A stretch of 64,000 bases of DNA from Euonymus europaeus (lineage: Eukaryota > Streptophyta > Magnoliopsida > Celastrales > Celastraceae), in contig OY756966.1 of assembly GCA_963580455.1 (NCBI GenBank), forward strand, positions 13,581,001-13,645,000, written 5' to 3'. Both the position numbers and the translations under genes were made by a program. Shown in pieces: positions 36,781-48,135 of this stretch. Position 1 is the stretch's first letter. Every line of letters starts with the position of its first letter. The notes below the pieces were generated by a model. That model was not told the DNA's origin. It was given only the letters and a program-made list of their open reading frames with translations, and ran no database searches.

Positions 36781-37580
36781 AAGCCTATACTCGTAAAATT
36801 TGACATAGAAGAACAATAAAAATTCTATCCCGAGCAACTTTGATAGTCCGGAGTTGCTTAACTCTCTCTATGGAGGACCTTTTAATGGTTTTGTCCATTT
36901 GTCATAGAAAGTTGGTGTTTTGGCATCGAAATAATGTAGAAAGCTTATACTTGTAAAATTTGACATAGAAGAACAACAAAAAGTCTAGCCCGAGCAACTT
37001 TGAAAGTTGAAAGTTGCTCAACTCTCTCTACCGAGGAGCTTTTAACGGTTTTATCCATTTGTCATGGAAAGTTGGTGTTTTGGCATCGAAATAATGTAGG
37101 AAGCTTATACTCGTAAAAGTTGACATAGAAGAACAATAAAAAGTGTATCCCGAGCAACTTTGATAGTCCGAAGTTGCTCAACTCTCTCTATGGAGGAGCT
37201 TTTATCGGTTTTGTCTATTTGTCATAGAAAGTTGTTGTTTTGGCATCGAAATAATGTAGGAAGCTTATACTCGTAAAATTTGACGTAGAAGAACAATAAA
37301 AACTCTATCCCGAGCAACTTTGATGGTCCGAAGTTGCTCAACTCTCTCTATGCAGGAGCTTTTAACGGTTTTGTCCATTTATCATAGAAAGTTGGTGTTT
37401 TGGCATCGAAATAATGTAGGAAGCCTATACTCGTAAAATTTGACATAGAAGAACAATAGAAAGTTTATCCCGAGCAATTTTGATAGTCCGAAGTTGCTCA
37501 ACTCTCTCTATGGAGGAGCTTTTAACGGTTTTGTCCATTTATCATAGAAAGTTGGTGTTTTGGCATCGAAATAATGTAGG
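36781..37580 (+). repeat. 5-monomer segment, second of the tandem pair
   Basis: Second copy of the 800-bp segment. It starts with AAGCCTATAC, inherited from the AATAGAAAGTTTATCCC class, and then continues as the AAAATTCTATCCC class. That places the exchange point within the first tens of bases of this unit. It is a clean example of whole-unit unequal exchange. Confidence 0.86.
36992..37019. repeat. near-palindrome, second 5-monomer segment
   Basis: Duplicate of the one-mismatch form exactly 800 bases on. Confidence 0.9.
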
Positions 37581-37908
37581 AAGCCTATACTCGTAAAATT
37601 TGACATAGAAGAACAATAGAAAGTTTATCCCGAGCAATTTTGATAGTCCGAAGTTGCTCAACTCTCTCTATGGAGGAGCTTTTAACGGTTTTGTCCATTT
37701 GTCATGGAAAGTTGGTGTTTTGGCATCGAAATATTGTAGGAAGCTTATACTCGTAAAAATTGACATAGAAGAACAATAAAAAGTCTATCCCAAGCAACTT
37801 TCACAGTCCGAAGTTGCTCAACTCTCTCTATGGAGGAGCTTTTAACGGTTTTGTCCATTTCTCAAAGAAAGTTGGCGTTTTGTGATCGAAATAATCTAGG
37901 AAGCTTAT

Positions 37909-39348
37909 AGTCATAAAATTTGACATATAGGAACAATATAAAGTCTATCCCGAGAAACTTTGATAGTCCGAAGTTGCTCAACTCTCTCTATGGAGGAGCT
38001 TTTAACGGTTTTATCCATTTGTCATGGAAAGTTGGTGTTTTGGTATCGAAACAATGTAGGAAGCTTATACTCGTAAAATTTGACATAGAAGAACAATAAA
38101 AAGTCTATCCCGAGCAACTTTCACAGTCCGAAGTTGCTCAACTCTCTCTATGGAGAAGCTTTTAACGGTTTTATCCATTTGTCATGGAAAGTTGTTGTTT
38201 TGGCATCGAAACAATGTAGGAAGCTTATACTCGTAAAAGTTGACATAGAAGAACAATAAAAAGTCTATCCCGAGCAACTTTGATCGTCCGAAGTTGTTCA
38301 ACTCTCTCTATGGAGGAGCTTTTAACGGTTTTGTCTATTTGTCATAGAAAGTTGGTGTTTTGGCATCGAAATAATGTAGGAAGCTTATACTCGTAAAATT
38401 TGACATAGAAGAACAATAGAAAGTCAATCCCGAGCAATTTTGAGAGTCCGAAGTTGCTCAACTCTCTCTATGGAGGAGCTTTTAACGGTTTTGTCCATTT
38501 GTCATAGAAAGTTGGTGTTTTGGCATTGAAATAATGTAGGAAGCTTATACTCGTAAAATTTGACATAGAAGAACAATAAAAATTCTATCCCGAGCAACTT
38601 TGATAGTCCGGAGTTGCTTAACTCTCTCTATGGAGGACCTTTTAATGGTTTTGTCCATTTGTCATAGAAAGTTGGTGTTTTGGCATCGAAATAATGTAGA
38701 AAGCTTATACTTGTAAAATTTGACATAGAAGAACAACAAAAAGTCTAGCCCGAGCAACTTTGAAAGTTGAAAGTTGCTCAACTCTCTCTACCGAGGAGCT
38801 TTTAACGGTTTTATCCATTTGTCATGGAAAGTTGGTGTTTTGGCATCGAAATAATGTAGGAAGCTTATACTCGTAAAAGTTGACATAGAAGAACAATAAA
38901 AAGTCTATCCCGAGCAACTTTGATAGTCCGAAGTTGCTCAACTCTCTCTATGGAGGAGCTTTTATCGGTTTTGTCTATTTGTCATAGAAAGTTGTTGTTT
39001 TGGCATCGAAATAATGTAGGAAGCTTATACTCGTAAAATTTGACGTAGAAGAACAATAAAAACTCTATCCCGAGCAACTTTGATGGTCCGAAGTTGTTCA
39101 ACTCTCTCTATGGAGGAGCTTTTAACGGTTTTGTCTATTTGTCATAGAAAGTTGGTGTTTTGGCATCGAAATAATGTAGGAAGCTTATACTCGTAAAAAT
39201 TGACATAGAAGAACAATAAAAAGTCTATCCCAAGCAACTTTCACAGTCCGAAGTTGCTCAACTCTCTCTATGGAGGAGCTTTTAACGGTTTTGTCCATTT
39301 GTCAAAGAAAGTTGGCGTTTTGTGATCGAAATAATCTAGGAAGCTTAT
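37909..39348 (+). repeat. higher-order unit U2 (1440 bp, 9 monomers)
   Basis: Starts with the AGTCATAAAATTTG marker and follows U1 for about 370 bases. It then jumps (GATCGTCCG with GTTGTTC, about 38281) to the second half of the long unit: GTCAATCCC with GAGAGTCC, GGAGTTGCTTA, near-palindrome, TTTTATCGG, GACGTAG. It jumps again near 39097 to the closing AAAAATTGACATAG / CCCAAGCAAC unit. It therefore looks like the long unit with two internal groups of monomers removed. Confidence 0.84.
38752..38779. repeat. near-palindrome in U2
   Basis: One-mismatch form; U2 has no perfect palindrome. Confidence 0.9.
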
Positions 39349-41268
39349 AGTCATAAAATTTGACATATAGGAACAATATAAAGTCTATCCCGAGAAACTT
39401 TGATAGTCCGAAGTTGCTCAACTCTCTCTATGGAGGAGCTTTTAACGGTTTTATCCATTTGTCATGGAAAGTTGGTGTTTTGGTATCGAAACAATGTAGG
39501 AAGCTTATACTCGTAAAATTTGACATAGAAGAACAATAAAAAGTCTATCCCGAGCAACTTTCACAGTCCGAAGTTGCTCAACTCTCTCTATGGAGAAGCT
39601 TTTAACGGTTTTATCCATTTGTCATGGAAAGTTGGTGTTTTGGCATCGAAACAATGTAGGAAGCTTATACTCGTAAAAGTTGACATAGAAGAACAATAAA
39701 AAGTCTATCTCGAGCAACTTTGATAGTCCGAAGTTGCTCAACTCTCTCTATGGAGGAGCTTTTATCGATTTTGTCTATTTGTCATAGAAAGTTGTTGTTT
39801 TGGCATCGAAATAATGTAGCAAGCTTATACACGTAAAATTTGACATAGAAGAACAATAAAAAGTCTATCCCGAGCAACTTTGATCGTCCGAAGTTGTTCA
39901 ACTCTCTCTATGGAGGAGCTTTTAACGGTTTTGTCTATTTGTCATAGAAAGTTGGTGTTTTGGCATCGAAATAATGTAGGAAGCTTATACTCGTAAAATT
40001 TGACATAGAAGAACAATAGAAAGTCAATCCCGAGCAATTTTGAGAGTCCGAAGTTGCTCAACTCTCTCTATGGAGGAGCTTTTAACGGTTTTGTCCATTT
40101 GTCATAGAAAGTTGGTGTTTTGGCATTGAAATAATGTAGGAAGCTTATACTCGTAAAATTTGACATAGAAGAACAATAAAAATTCTATCCCGAGCAACTT
40201 TGATAGTCCGGAGTTGCTTAACTCTCTCTATGGAGGACCTTTTAATGGTTTTGTCCATTTGTCATAGAAAGTTGGTGTTTTGGCATCGAAATAATGTAGA
40301 AAGCTTATACTTGTAAAATTTGACATAGAAGAACAACAAAAAGTCTAGCCCGAGCAACTTTGAAAGTTGAAAGTTGCTCAACTCTCTCTACCGAGGAGCT
40401 TTTAACGGTTTTATCCATTTGTCATGGAAAGTTGGTGTTTTGGCATCGAAATAATGTAGGAAGCTTATACTCGTAAAAGTTGACATAGAAGAACAATAAA
40501 AAGTCTATCCCGAGCAACTTTGATAGTCCGAAGTTGCTCAACTCTCTCTATGGAGGAGCTTTTATCGGTTTTGTCTATTTGTCATAGAAAGTTGTTGTTT
40601 TGGCATCGAAATAATGTAGGAAGCTTATACTCGTAAAATTTGACGTAGAAGAACAATAAAAACTCTATCCCGAGCAACTTTGATGGTCCGAAGTTGCTCA
40701 ACTCTCTCTATGCAGGAGCTTTTAACGGTTTTGTCCATTTATCATAGAAAGTTGGTGTTTTGGCATCGAAATAATGTAGGAAGCCTATACTCGTAAAATT
40801 TGACATAGAAGAACAATAGAAAGTTTATCCCGAGCAATTTTGATAGTCCGAAGTTGCTCAACTCTCTCTATGGAGGAGCTTTTAACGGTTTTGTCCATTT
40901 ATCATAGAAAGTTGGTGTTTTGGCATCGAAATAATGTAGGAAGCCTATACTCGTAAAATTTGACATAGAAGAACAATAGAAAGTTTATCCCGAGCAATTT
41001 TGATAGTCCGAAGTTGCTCAACTCTCTCTATGGAGGAGCTTTTAACGGTTTTGTCCATTTGTCATGGAAAGTTGGTGTTTTGGCATCGAAATATTGTAGG
41101 AAGCTTATACTCGTAAAAATTGACATAGAAGAACAATAAAAAGTCTATCCCAAGCAACTTTCACAGTCCGAAGTTGCTCAACTCTCTCTATGGAGGAGCT
41201 TTTAACGGTTTTGTCCACTTGTCAAAGAAAGTTGGCGTTTTGTGATCGAAATAATCTAGGAAGCTTAT
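39349..41268 (+). repeat. higher-order unit U3 (1920 bp, 12 monomers)
   Basis: Same opening marker. From about 39861 it follows U2 at offset 1600, including GGCATTGAAATAATG (38521 and 40121), but it keeps the GACGTAG / TATGCAGG unit and two AAGCCTATAC units that U2 lacks. Relative to the 20-monomer unit it lacks the GTTGTCATAG, TTTCACATATG, GCTCATC and perfect-palindrome units. Confidence 0.84.
40352..40379. repeat. near-palindrome in U3
   Basis: One-mismatch form, 1600 bases after the U2 instance; U3 also lacks the perfect form. Confidence 0.9.
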
Positions 41269-42749
41269 AGTCATAAAATTTGACATATAGGAACAATATA
41301 AAGTCTATCCCGAGAAACTTTGATAGTCCGAAGTTGCTCAACTCTCTCTATGGAGGAGCTTTTAACGGTTTTATCCATTTGTCATGGAAAGTTGGTGTTT
41401 TGGTATCGAAACAATGTAGGAAGCTTGTACTCGTAAAATTTGACATAGAAGAACAATAAAAAGTCTATCCCGAGCAACTTTCACAGTCCGAAGTTGCTCA
41501 ACTCTCTCTATGGAGAAGCTTTTAACGGTTTTATCCATTTGTCATGGAAAGTTGGTGTTTTGGCATCGAAACAATGTAGGAAGCTTATACTCGTAAAAGT
41601 TGACATAGAAGAACAATAAAAAGTCTATCTCGAGCAACTTTGATAGTCCGAAGTTGCTCAACTCTCTCTATGGAGGAGCTTTTATCGATTTTGTCTATTT
41701 GTCATAGAAAGTTGTTGTTTTGGCATCGAAATAATGTAGCAAGCTTATACACGTAAAATTTGACATAGAAGAACAATAAAAAGTCTATCCCGAGCAACTT
41801 TGATCGTCCGAAGTTGTTCAACTCTCTCTATGGAGGAGCTTTTAACGGTTTTGTCCATTTGTCAAAGAAAGTTGGTGTTTTGGCATCGAAATAATCTAGG
41901 AAGCTTATACTCATAAAATTTGACATATAAGAATAATAGAAGGTCTATCCCGAGAAACTTTGATAGTCCGAAGTTGCTCAACTCTCTCTATGGAGGAGCT
42001 TTTAACGGTTTTATCCATTTGTCATGGAAAGTTGGTGTTTTGGCATCGAAACAATGTAGGAAGCTTATACTCATAAAATTTGACATAGAAGAACAATAAA
42101 AAGTCTATCCCGAGCAAATTTCACAGTCCGAAGTTGCTCAACTCTCTCTATGGAGGAGCTTTTAACGGTTTTGTCCATTTGTCAGAGAAAGTTGGTGTTT
42201 TGGCATCGAAATAATGTAGGAAGCTTATACTCGTAAAAGTTGTCATAGAAGAACAATAAAAGTCTATCCCGAGCAACTTTGATAGTCCGAAGTTGCTCAA
42301 CTCTCTCTATGGAGGAGCTCTTAACGGTTTTGTCCATTTGTCATAAAATGTTGATGTTTTGGCGTCGAAATAATCTATGAAGCTTATACTCGTAAAATTT
42401 CACATATGAGAACAATAAAATTGTACACCGAGCAACTTTGATGGTCCGAAGTTGCTCATCTCTCTCTATGGAGGAGCTTTTAACGATTTTGTCCATTTGT
42501 CATAGAAAGTTGGTGTTTTGACATCGAAATAATGTAGGAAGCTTATACTCGAAAAATTAGACATATAAGAACAATAAAAAGTCTATCCCGAGCAACTTTG
42601 ATAGTCCGAATTTGCTTAACTCTCTCTATGGAGGAGCTTTTAACGGTTTTGTCCATTTGTCATAGAAAGTTGGTGTTTTCGCATCGAAATAATGTAGGAA
42701 GCATATACTTGTAAAAGTTGACATAGAAGAACAATAAAAAGTCTAGCCC

Positions 42750-42777
42750 GAGCAACTTTGAAAGTTCAAAGTTGCTC
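42750..42777. repeat. extended palindrome in U4
   Basis: Perfect 13-bp arms. This is the U4 counterpart of the first instance, 7358 bases away. Confidence 0.93.
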
Positions 42778-43549
42778 AACTCTCTCTACCGAGGAGCTTT
42801 TAACCGTTTTATCCATTTGTCATGGAAAGTTGGTGTTTTGGCATCGAAATAATGTAGGAAGCTTATACTCGTAAAAGTTGACATAGAAGAACAATAAAAA
42901 GTCTATCCCGAGCAACTTTGACAGTCCGAAGTTGCTCAACTCTCTCTACGGAGGAAATTTTATCGGTTTTGTCTATTTGTCATAGAAAGTTGTTGTTTTG
43001 GCATCGAAATAATGTAGGAAGCTTATACTCGTAAAAGTTGACATAGAAGAACAATAAAAAGTCTATCCCGAGCAACTTTGATAGTCCGAAGTTGCTCAAC
43101 TCTCTCTATGGAGGAGCTTTTATCGGTTTTGTCTATTTGTCATAGAAAGTTGGTGTTTTGGCATCGAAATAATGTAGGAAGCTTATACTCGTAAAATTTG
43201 ACATAGAAGAACAATAGAAAGTCAATCCCGAGCAATTTTGAGAGTCCGAAGTTGCTCAACTCTCTCTATGGAGGAGCTTTTAACGGTTTTGTCCATTTGT
43301 CATAGAAAGTTGGTGTTTTGGCATCGAAATAATGTAGGAAGCTTATACTCGTAAAATTTGACATAGAAGAACAATAAAAATTCTATCCCGAGCAACTTTG
43401 ATAGTCCGGAGTTGCTTAACTCTCTCTATGGAGGACCTTTTAATGGTTTTGTCCATTTGTCATAGAAAGTTGGTGTTTTGGCATCGAAATAATGTAGAAA
43501 GCTTATACTTGTAAAATTTGACATAGAAGAACAACAAAAAGTCTAGCCC

Positions 43550-43577
43550 GAGCAACTTTGAAAGTTGAAAGTTGCTC
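43550..43577. repeat. near-palindrome in U4
   Basis: Five monomers downstream of the perfect palindrome of the same higher-order unit. Confidence 0.9.
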
Positions 43578-45947
43578 AACTCTCTCTACCGAGGAGCTTT
43601 TAACGGTTTTATCCATTTGTCATGGAAAGTTGGTGTTTTGGCATCGAAATAATGTAGGAAGCTTATACTCGTAAAAGTTGACATAGAAGAACAATAAAAA
43701 GTCTATCCCGAGCAACTTTGATAGTCCGAAGTTGCTCAACTCTCTCTATGGAGGAGCTTTTATCGGTTTTGTCTATTTGTCATAGAAAGTTGTTGTTTTG
43801 GCATCGAAATAATGTAGGAAGCTTATACTCGTAAAATTTGACGTAGAAGAACAATAAAAACTCTATCCCGAGCAACTTTGGTGGTCCGAAGTTGCTCAAC
43901 GCTCTCTATGCAGGAGCTTTTAACGGTTTTGTCCATTTATCATAGAAAGTTGGTGTTTTGGCATCGAAATAATGTAGGAAGCCTATACTCGTAAAATTTG
44001 ACATAGAAGAACAATAGAAAGTTTATCCCGAGCAATTTTGATAGTCCGAAGTTGCTCAACTCTCTCTATGGAGGAGCTTTTAACGGTTTTGTCCATTTAT
44101 CATAGAAAGTTGGTGTTTTGGCATCGAAATAATGTAGGAAGCCTATACTCGTAAAATTTGACATAGAAGAACAATAGAAAGTTTATCCCGAGCAATTTTG
44201 ATAGTCCGAAGTTGCTCAACTCTCTCTATGGAGGAGCTTTTAACGGTTTTGTCCATTTGTCATGGAAAGTTGGTGTTTTGGCATCGAAATATTGTAGGAA
44301 GCTTATACTCGTAAAAATTGACATAGAAGAACAATAAAAAGTCTATCCCAAGCAACTTTCACAGTCCGAAGTTGCTCAACTCTCTCTATGGAGGAGCTTT
44401 TAACGGTTTTGTCCATTTGTCAAAGAAAGTTGGCGTTTTGTGATCGAAATAATCTAGGAAGCTTATAGTCATAAAATTTGACATATAGGAACAATATAAA
44501 GTCTATCCCGAGAAACTTTGATAGTCCGAAGTTGCTCAACTCTCTCTATGGAGGAGCTTTTAACGGTTTTATCCATTTGTCATGGAAAGTTGGTGTTTTG
44601 GTATCGAAACAATGTAGGAAGCTTATACTCGTAAAATTTGACATAGAAGAACAATAAAAAGTCTATCCCGAGCAACTTTCACAGTCCGAAGTTGCTCAAC
44701 TCTCTCTATGGAGAAGCTTTTAACGGTTTTATCCATTTGTCATGGAAAGTTGGTGTTTTGGCATCGAAACAATGTAGGAAGCTTATACTCGTAAAAGTTG
44801 ACATAGAAGAACAATAAAAAGTCTATCTCGAGCAACTTTGATAGTCCGAAGTTGCTCAACTCTCTCTATGGAGGAGCTTTTATCGATTTTGTCTATTTGT
44901 CATAGAAAGTTGTTGTTTTGGCGTCGAAATAATGTAGCAAGCTTATACACGTAAAATTTGACATAGAAGAACAATAAAAAGTCTATCCCGAGCAACTTTG
45001 ATCGTCCGAAGTTGTTCAACTCTCTCTATGGAGGAGCTTTTAACGGTTTTGTCCATTTGTCAAAGAAAGTTGGTGTTTTGGCATCGAAATAATCTAGGAA
45101 GCTTATACTCATAAAATTTGACATATAAAAATAATAGAAAGTCTATCCCGAGAAACTTTGATAGTCCGAAGTTGCTCAACTCTCTCTATGGAGGAGCTTT
45201 TAACGGTTTTATCCATTTGTCATGGAAAGTTGGTGTTTTGGCATCGAAACAATGTAGGAAGCTTATACTCATAAAATTTGACATAGAAGAACAATAAAAA
45301 GTCTATCCCGAGCAAATTTCACAGTCCGAAGTTGCTCAACTCTCTCTATGGAGGAGCTTTTAACGGTTTTGTCCATTTGTCAGAGAAAGTTGGTGTTTTG
45401 GCATTGAAATAATGTAGGAAGCTTATACTCGTAAAAGTTGTCATAGAAGAACAATAAAAGTCTATCCCGAGCAACTTTGATAGTCCGAAGTTGCTCAACT
45501 CTCTCTATGGAGGAGCTCTTAACGGTTTTGTCCATTTGTCATAAAATGTTGATGTTTTGGCGTCGAAATAATCTATGAAGCTTATACTCGTAAAATTTCA
45601 CATATGAGAACAATAAAATTGTACACCGAGCAACTTTGATGGTCCGAAGTTGCTCATCTCTCTCTATGGAGGAGCTTTTAACGATTTTGTCCATTTGTCA
45701 TAGAAAGTTGGTGTTTTGACATCGAAATAATGTAGGAAGCTTATACTCGAAAAATTAGACATAGAAGAACAATAAAAAGTCTATCCCGAGCAACTTTGAT
45801 AGTCCGAATTTGCTTAACTCTCTCTATGGAGGAGCTTTTAACGGTTTTGTCCATTTGTAATAGAAAGTTGGTGTTTTCGCATCGAAATAATGTAGGAAGC
45901 ATATACTTGTAAAAGTTGACATAGAAGAACAATAAAAAGTCTAGCCC

Positions 45948-45975
45948 GAGCAACTTTGAAAGTTCAAAGTTGCTC
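45948..45975. repeat. extended palindrome in U5
   Basis: Perfect 13-bp arms, exactly 3198 bases after the U4 instance. Confidence 0.93.
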
Positions 45976-46747
45976 AACTCTCTCTACCGAGGAGCTTTTA
46001 ACCGTTTTATCCATTTGTCATGGAAAGTTGGTGTTTTGGCATCGAAATAATGTAGGAAGCTTATACTCGTAAAAGTTGACATAGAAGAACAATAAAAAGT
46101 CTATCCCGAGCAACTTTGATAGTCCGAAGTTGCTCAACTCTCTCTACGGAGGAAATTTTATCGGTTTTGTCTATTTGTCATAGAAAGTTGTTGTTTTGGC
46201 ATCGAAATAATGTAGGAAGCTTATACTCGTAAAAGTTGACATAGAAGAACAATAAAAAGTCTATCCCGAGCAACTTTGATAGTCCGAAGTTGCTCAACTC
46301 TCTCTATGGAGGAGCTTTTATCGGTTTTGTCTATTTGTCATAGAAAGTTGGTGTTTTGGCATCGAAATAATGTAGGAAGCTTATACTCGTAAAATTTGAC
46401 ATAGAAGAACAATAGAAAGTCAATCCCGAGCAATTTTGAGAGTCCGAAGTTGCTCAACTCTCTCTATGGAGGAGCTTTTAACGGTTTTGTCCATTTGTCA
46501 TAGAAAGTTGGTGTTTTGGCATCGAAATAATGTAGGAAGCTTATACTCGTAAAATTTGACATAGAAGAACAATAAAAATTCTATCCCGAGCAACTTTGAT
46601 AGTCCGGAGTTGCTTAACTCTCTCTATGGAGGACCTTTTAATGGTTTTGTCCATTTGTCATAGAAAGTTGGTGTTTTGGCATCGAAATAATGTAGAAAGC
46701 TTATACTTGTAAAATTTGACATAGAAGAACAACAAAAAGTCTAGCCC

Positions 46748-46775
46748 GAGCAACTTTGAAAGTTGAAAGTTGCTC
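46748..46775. repeat. near-palindrome in U5
   Basis: 3198 bases after the U4 near-palindrome. I found no one-mismatch form beyond this point. Confidence 0.9.
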
Positions 46776-47975
46776 AACTCTCTCTACCGAGGAGCTTTTA
46801 ACGGTTTTATCCATTTGTCATGGAAAGTTGGTGTTTTGGCATCGAAATAATGTAGGAAGCTTATACTCGTAAAATTTGACATAGAAGAACAATAAAAAGT
46901 CTATCCCGAGCAACTTTGATAGTCCGAAGTTGCTCAACTCTCTCTATGGAGGAGCTTTTATCGGTTTTGTCTATTTGTCATAGAAAGTTGTTGTTTTGGC
47001 ATCGAAATAATGTAGGAAGCTTATACTCGTAAAATTTGACGTAGAAGAACAATAAAAACTCTATCCCGAGCAACTTTGATGGTCCGAAGTTGCTCAACTC
47101 TCTCTATGCAGGAGCTTTTAACGGTTTTGTCCATTTATCATAGAAAGTTGGTGTTTTGGCATCGAAATAATGTAGGAAGCCTATACTCGTAAAATTTGAC
47201 ATAGAAGAACAATAGAAAGTTTATCCCGAGCAATTTTGATAGTCCGAAGTTGCTCAACTCTCTCTATGGAGGAGCTTTTAACGGTTTTGTCCATTTATCA
47301 TAGAAAGTTGGTGTTTTGGCATCGAAATAATGTAGGAAGCCTATACTCGTAAAATTTGACATAGAAGAACAATAGAAAGTTTATCCCGAGCAATTTTGAT
47401 AGTCCGAAGTTGCTCAACTCTCTCTATGGAGGAGCTTTTAACGGTTTTGTCCATTTGTCATGGAAAGTTGGTGTTTTGGCATCGAAATATTGTAGGAAGC
47501 TTATACTCGTAAAAATTGACATAGAAGAACAATAAAAAGTCTATCCCAAGCAACTTTCACAGTCCGAAGTTGCTCAACTCTCTCTATGGAGGAGCTTTTA
47601 ACGGTTTTGTCCATTTGTCAAAGAAAGTTGGCGTTTTGTGATCGAAATAATCTAGGAAGCTTATACTCATAAAATTTGACATATAAGAACAATAGAAAGT
47701 CTATCCCGAGAAACTTTGATAGTCCGAAGTTGCTCAACTCTCTCTATGGAGGAGCTTTTAACGGTTTTGTCCATTTGTGATAGAAAGTTAGTATTTTGGC
47801 GTTGAAACATTGTACGAAGCTTATACTCGTAAAATTTAAAATAAAAGAACAATAAAAAGTTTACCCGAGCAACTTTCACAGTCCGAAGTTGCTCAACTCT
47901 CTCTATGGAGGAGCTTTTAACGGTTTTGTCCATTTGTCAAAGAAAATTGGTGTTTTGGCATTGAAATAATGTAGG

Positions 47976-48135
47976 AAGCTTATACTCCTAAAATTTCACA
48001 TAGAAGAACAATAAAAAAGTCTATCCCGAGCAACTTTGATAGTCCGAAGTTGCTCAACTCTCTCAATGGAGGAGCTTTTAACGGTTTTGTCTATTTTTAT
48101 AGAAAGTTTGTGTTTTGTCATCGAAATAATGTAGG
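47976..48135 (+). repeat. 160-bp monomer with compensating +1 / -1 indels
   Basis: Six A's in AATAAAAAAGTC (consensus five) and the one-base loss in TATTTTTATAG cancel out, so the unit is exactly 160. The same pair of changes, with CTCTCAATGG, occurs near 20340, 21780, 22900, 29780, 54360, 55480, 56120 and 61880. Confidence 0.82.

Larger units (their letters stand above)
33911..37908 (+). repeat. higher-order unit U1 (3998 bp, 25 monomers)
   Basis: Opens with the marker AGTCATAAAATTTGACATAT followed by AGGAACAATATAAAG and CGAGAAACTT. The same marker opens four further units at 37909, 39349, 41269 and 44467. U1 equals the 20-monomer unit of 3198 bp plus an internal 5-monomer duplication (35981-36780 copied at 36781-37580). 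It contains a GTTGTCATAG unit (34881), a TTTCACATATGAG unit with GCTCATC (35101), the first extended palindrome (35392) and AAGCCTATAC units that have lost HindIII. Confidence 0.88.
41269..44466 (+). repeat. higher-order unit U4 (3198 bp, 20 monomers)
   Basis: Every checked landmark recurs 3198 bases later: opening marker 41269/44467, GTTGTCATAG 42239/45437, GCTCATC 42459/45657, extended palindrome 42750/45948, AAAAATTGAC unit 41101/44299. The two bases missing from 20 x 160 are A-run losses in AATAAAAGTC and AATAAAATTG, shared by all full-length copies. It corresponds to U1 at offset 7358 in the first part and 6558 after the U1-specific 800-bp duplication. Confidence 0.9.
44467..47664 (+). 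repeat. higher-order unit U5 (3198 bp, 20 monomers)
   Basis: Nearly identical to U4 in tandem. Private changes include GGCGTCG (about 44921), ATATAAAAATAATAG (about 45123), GTAATAG (about 45858) and AAAATTTGAC where U4 has AAAAGTTGAC (about 46872). At 47665 the next marker would be expected, but the unit there reads ACTCATAAAATTTG and the series ends. Confidence 0.9.
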
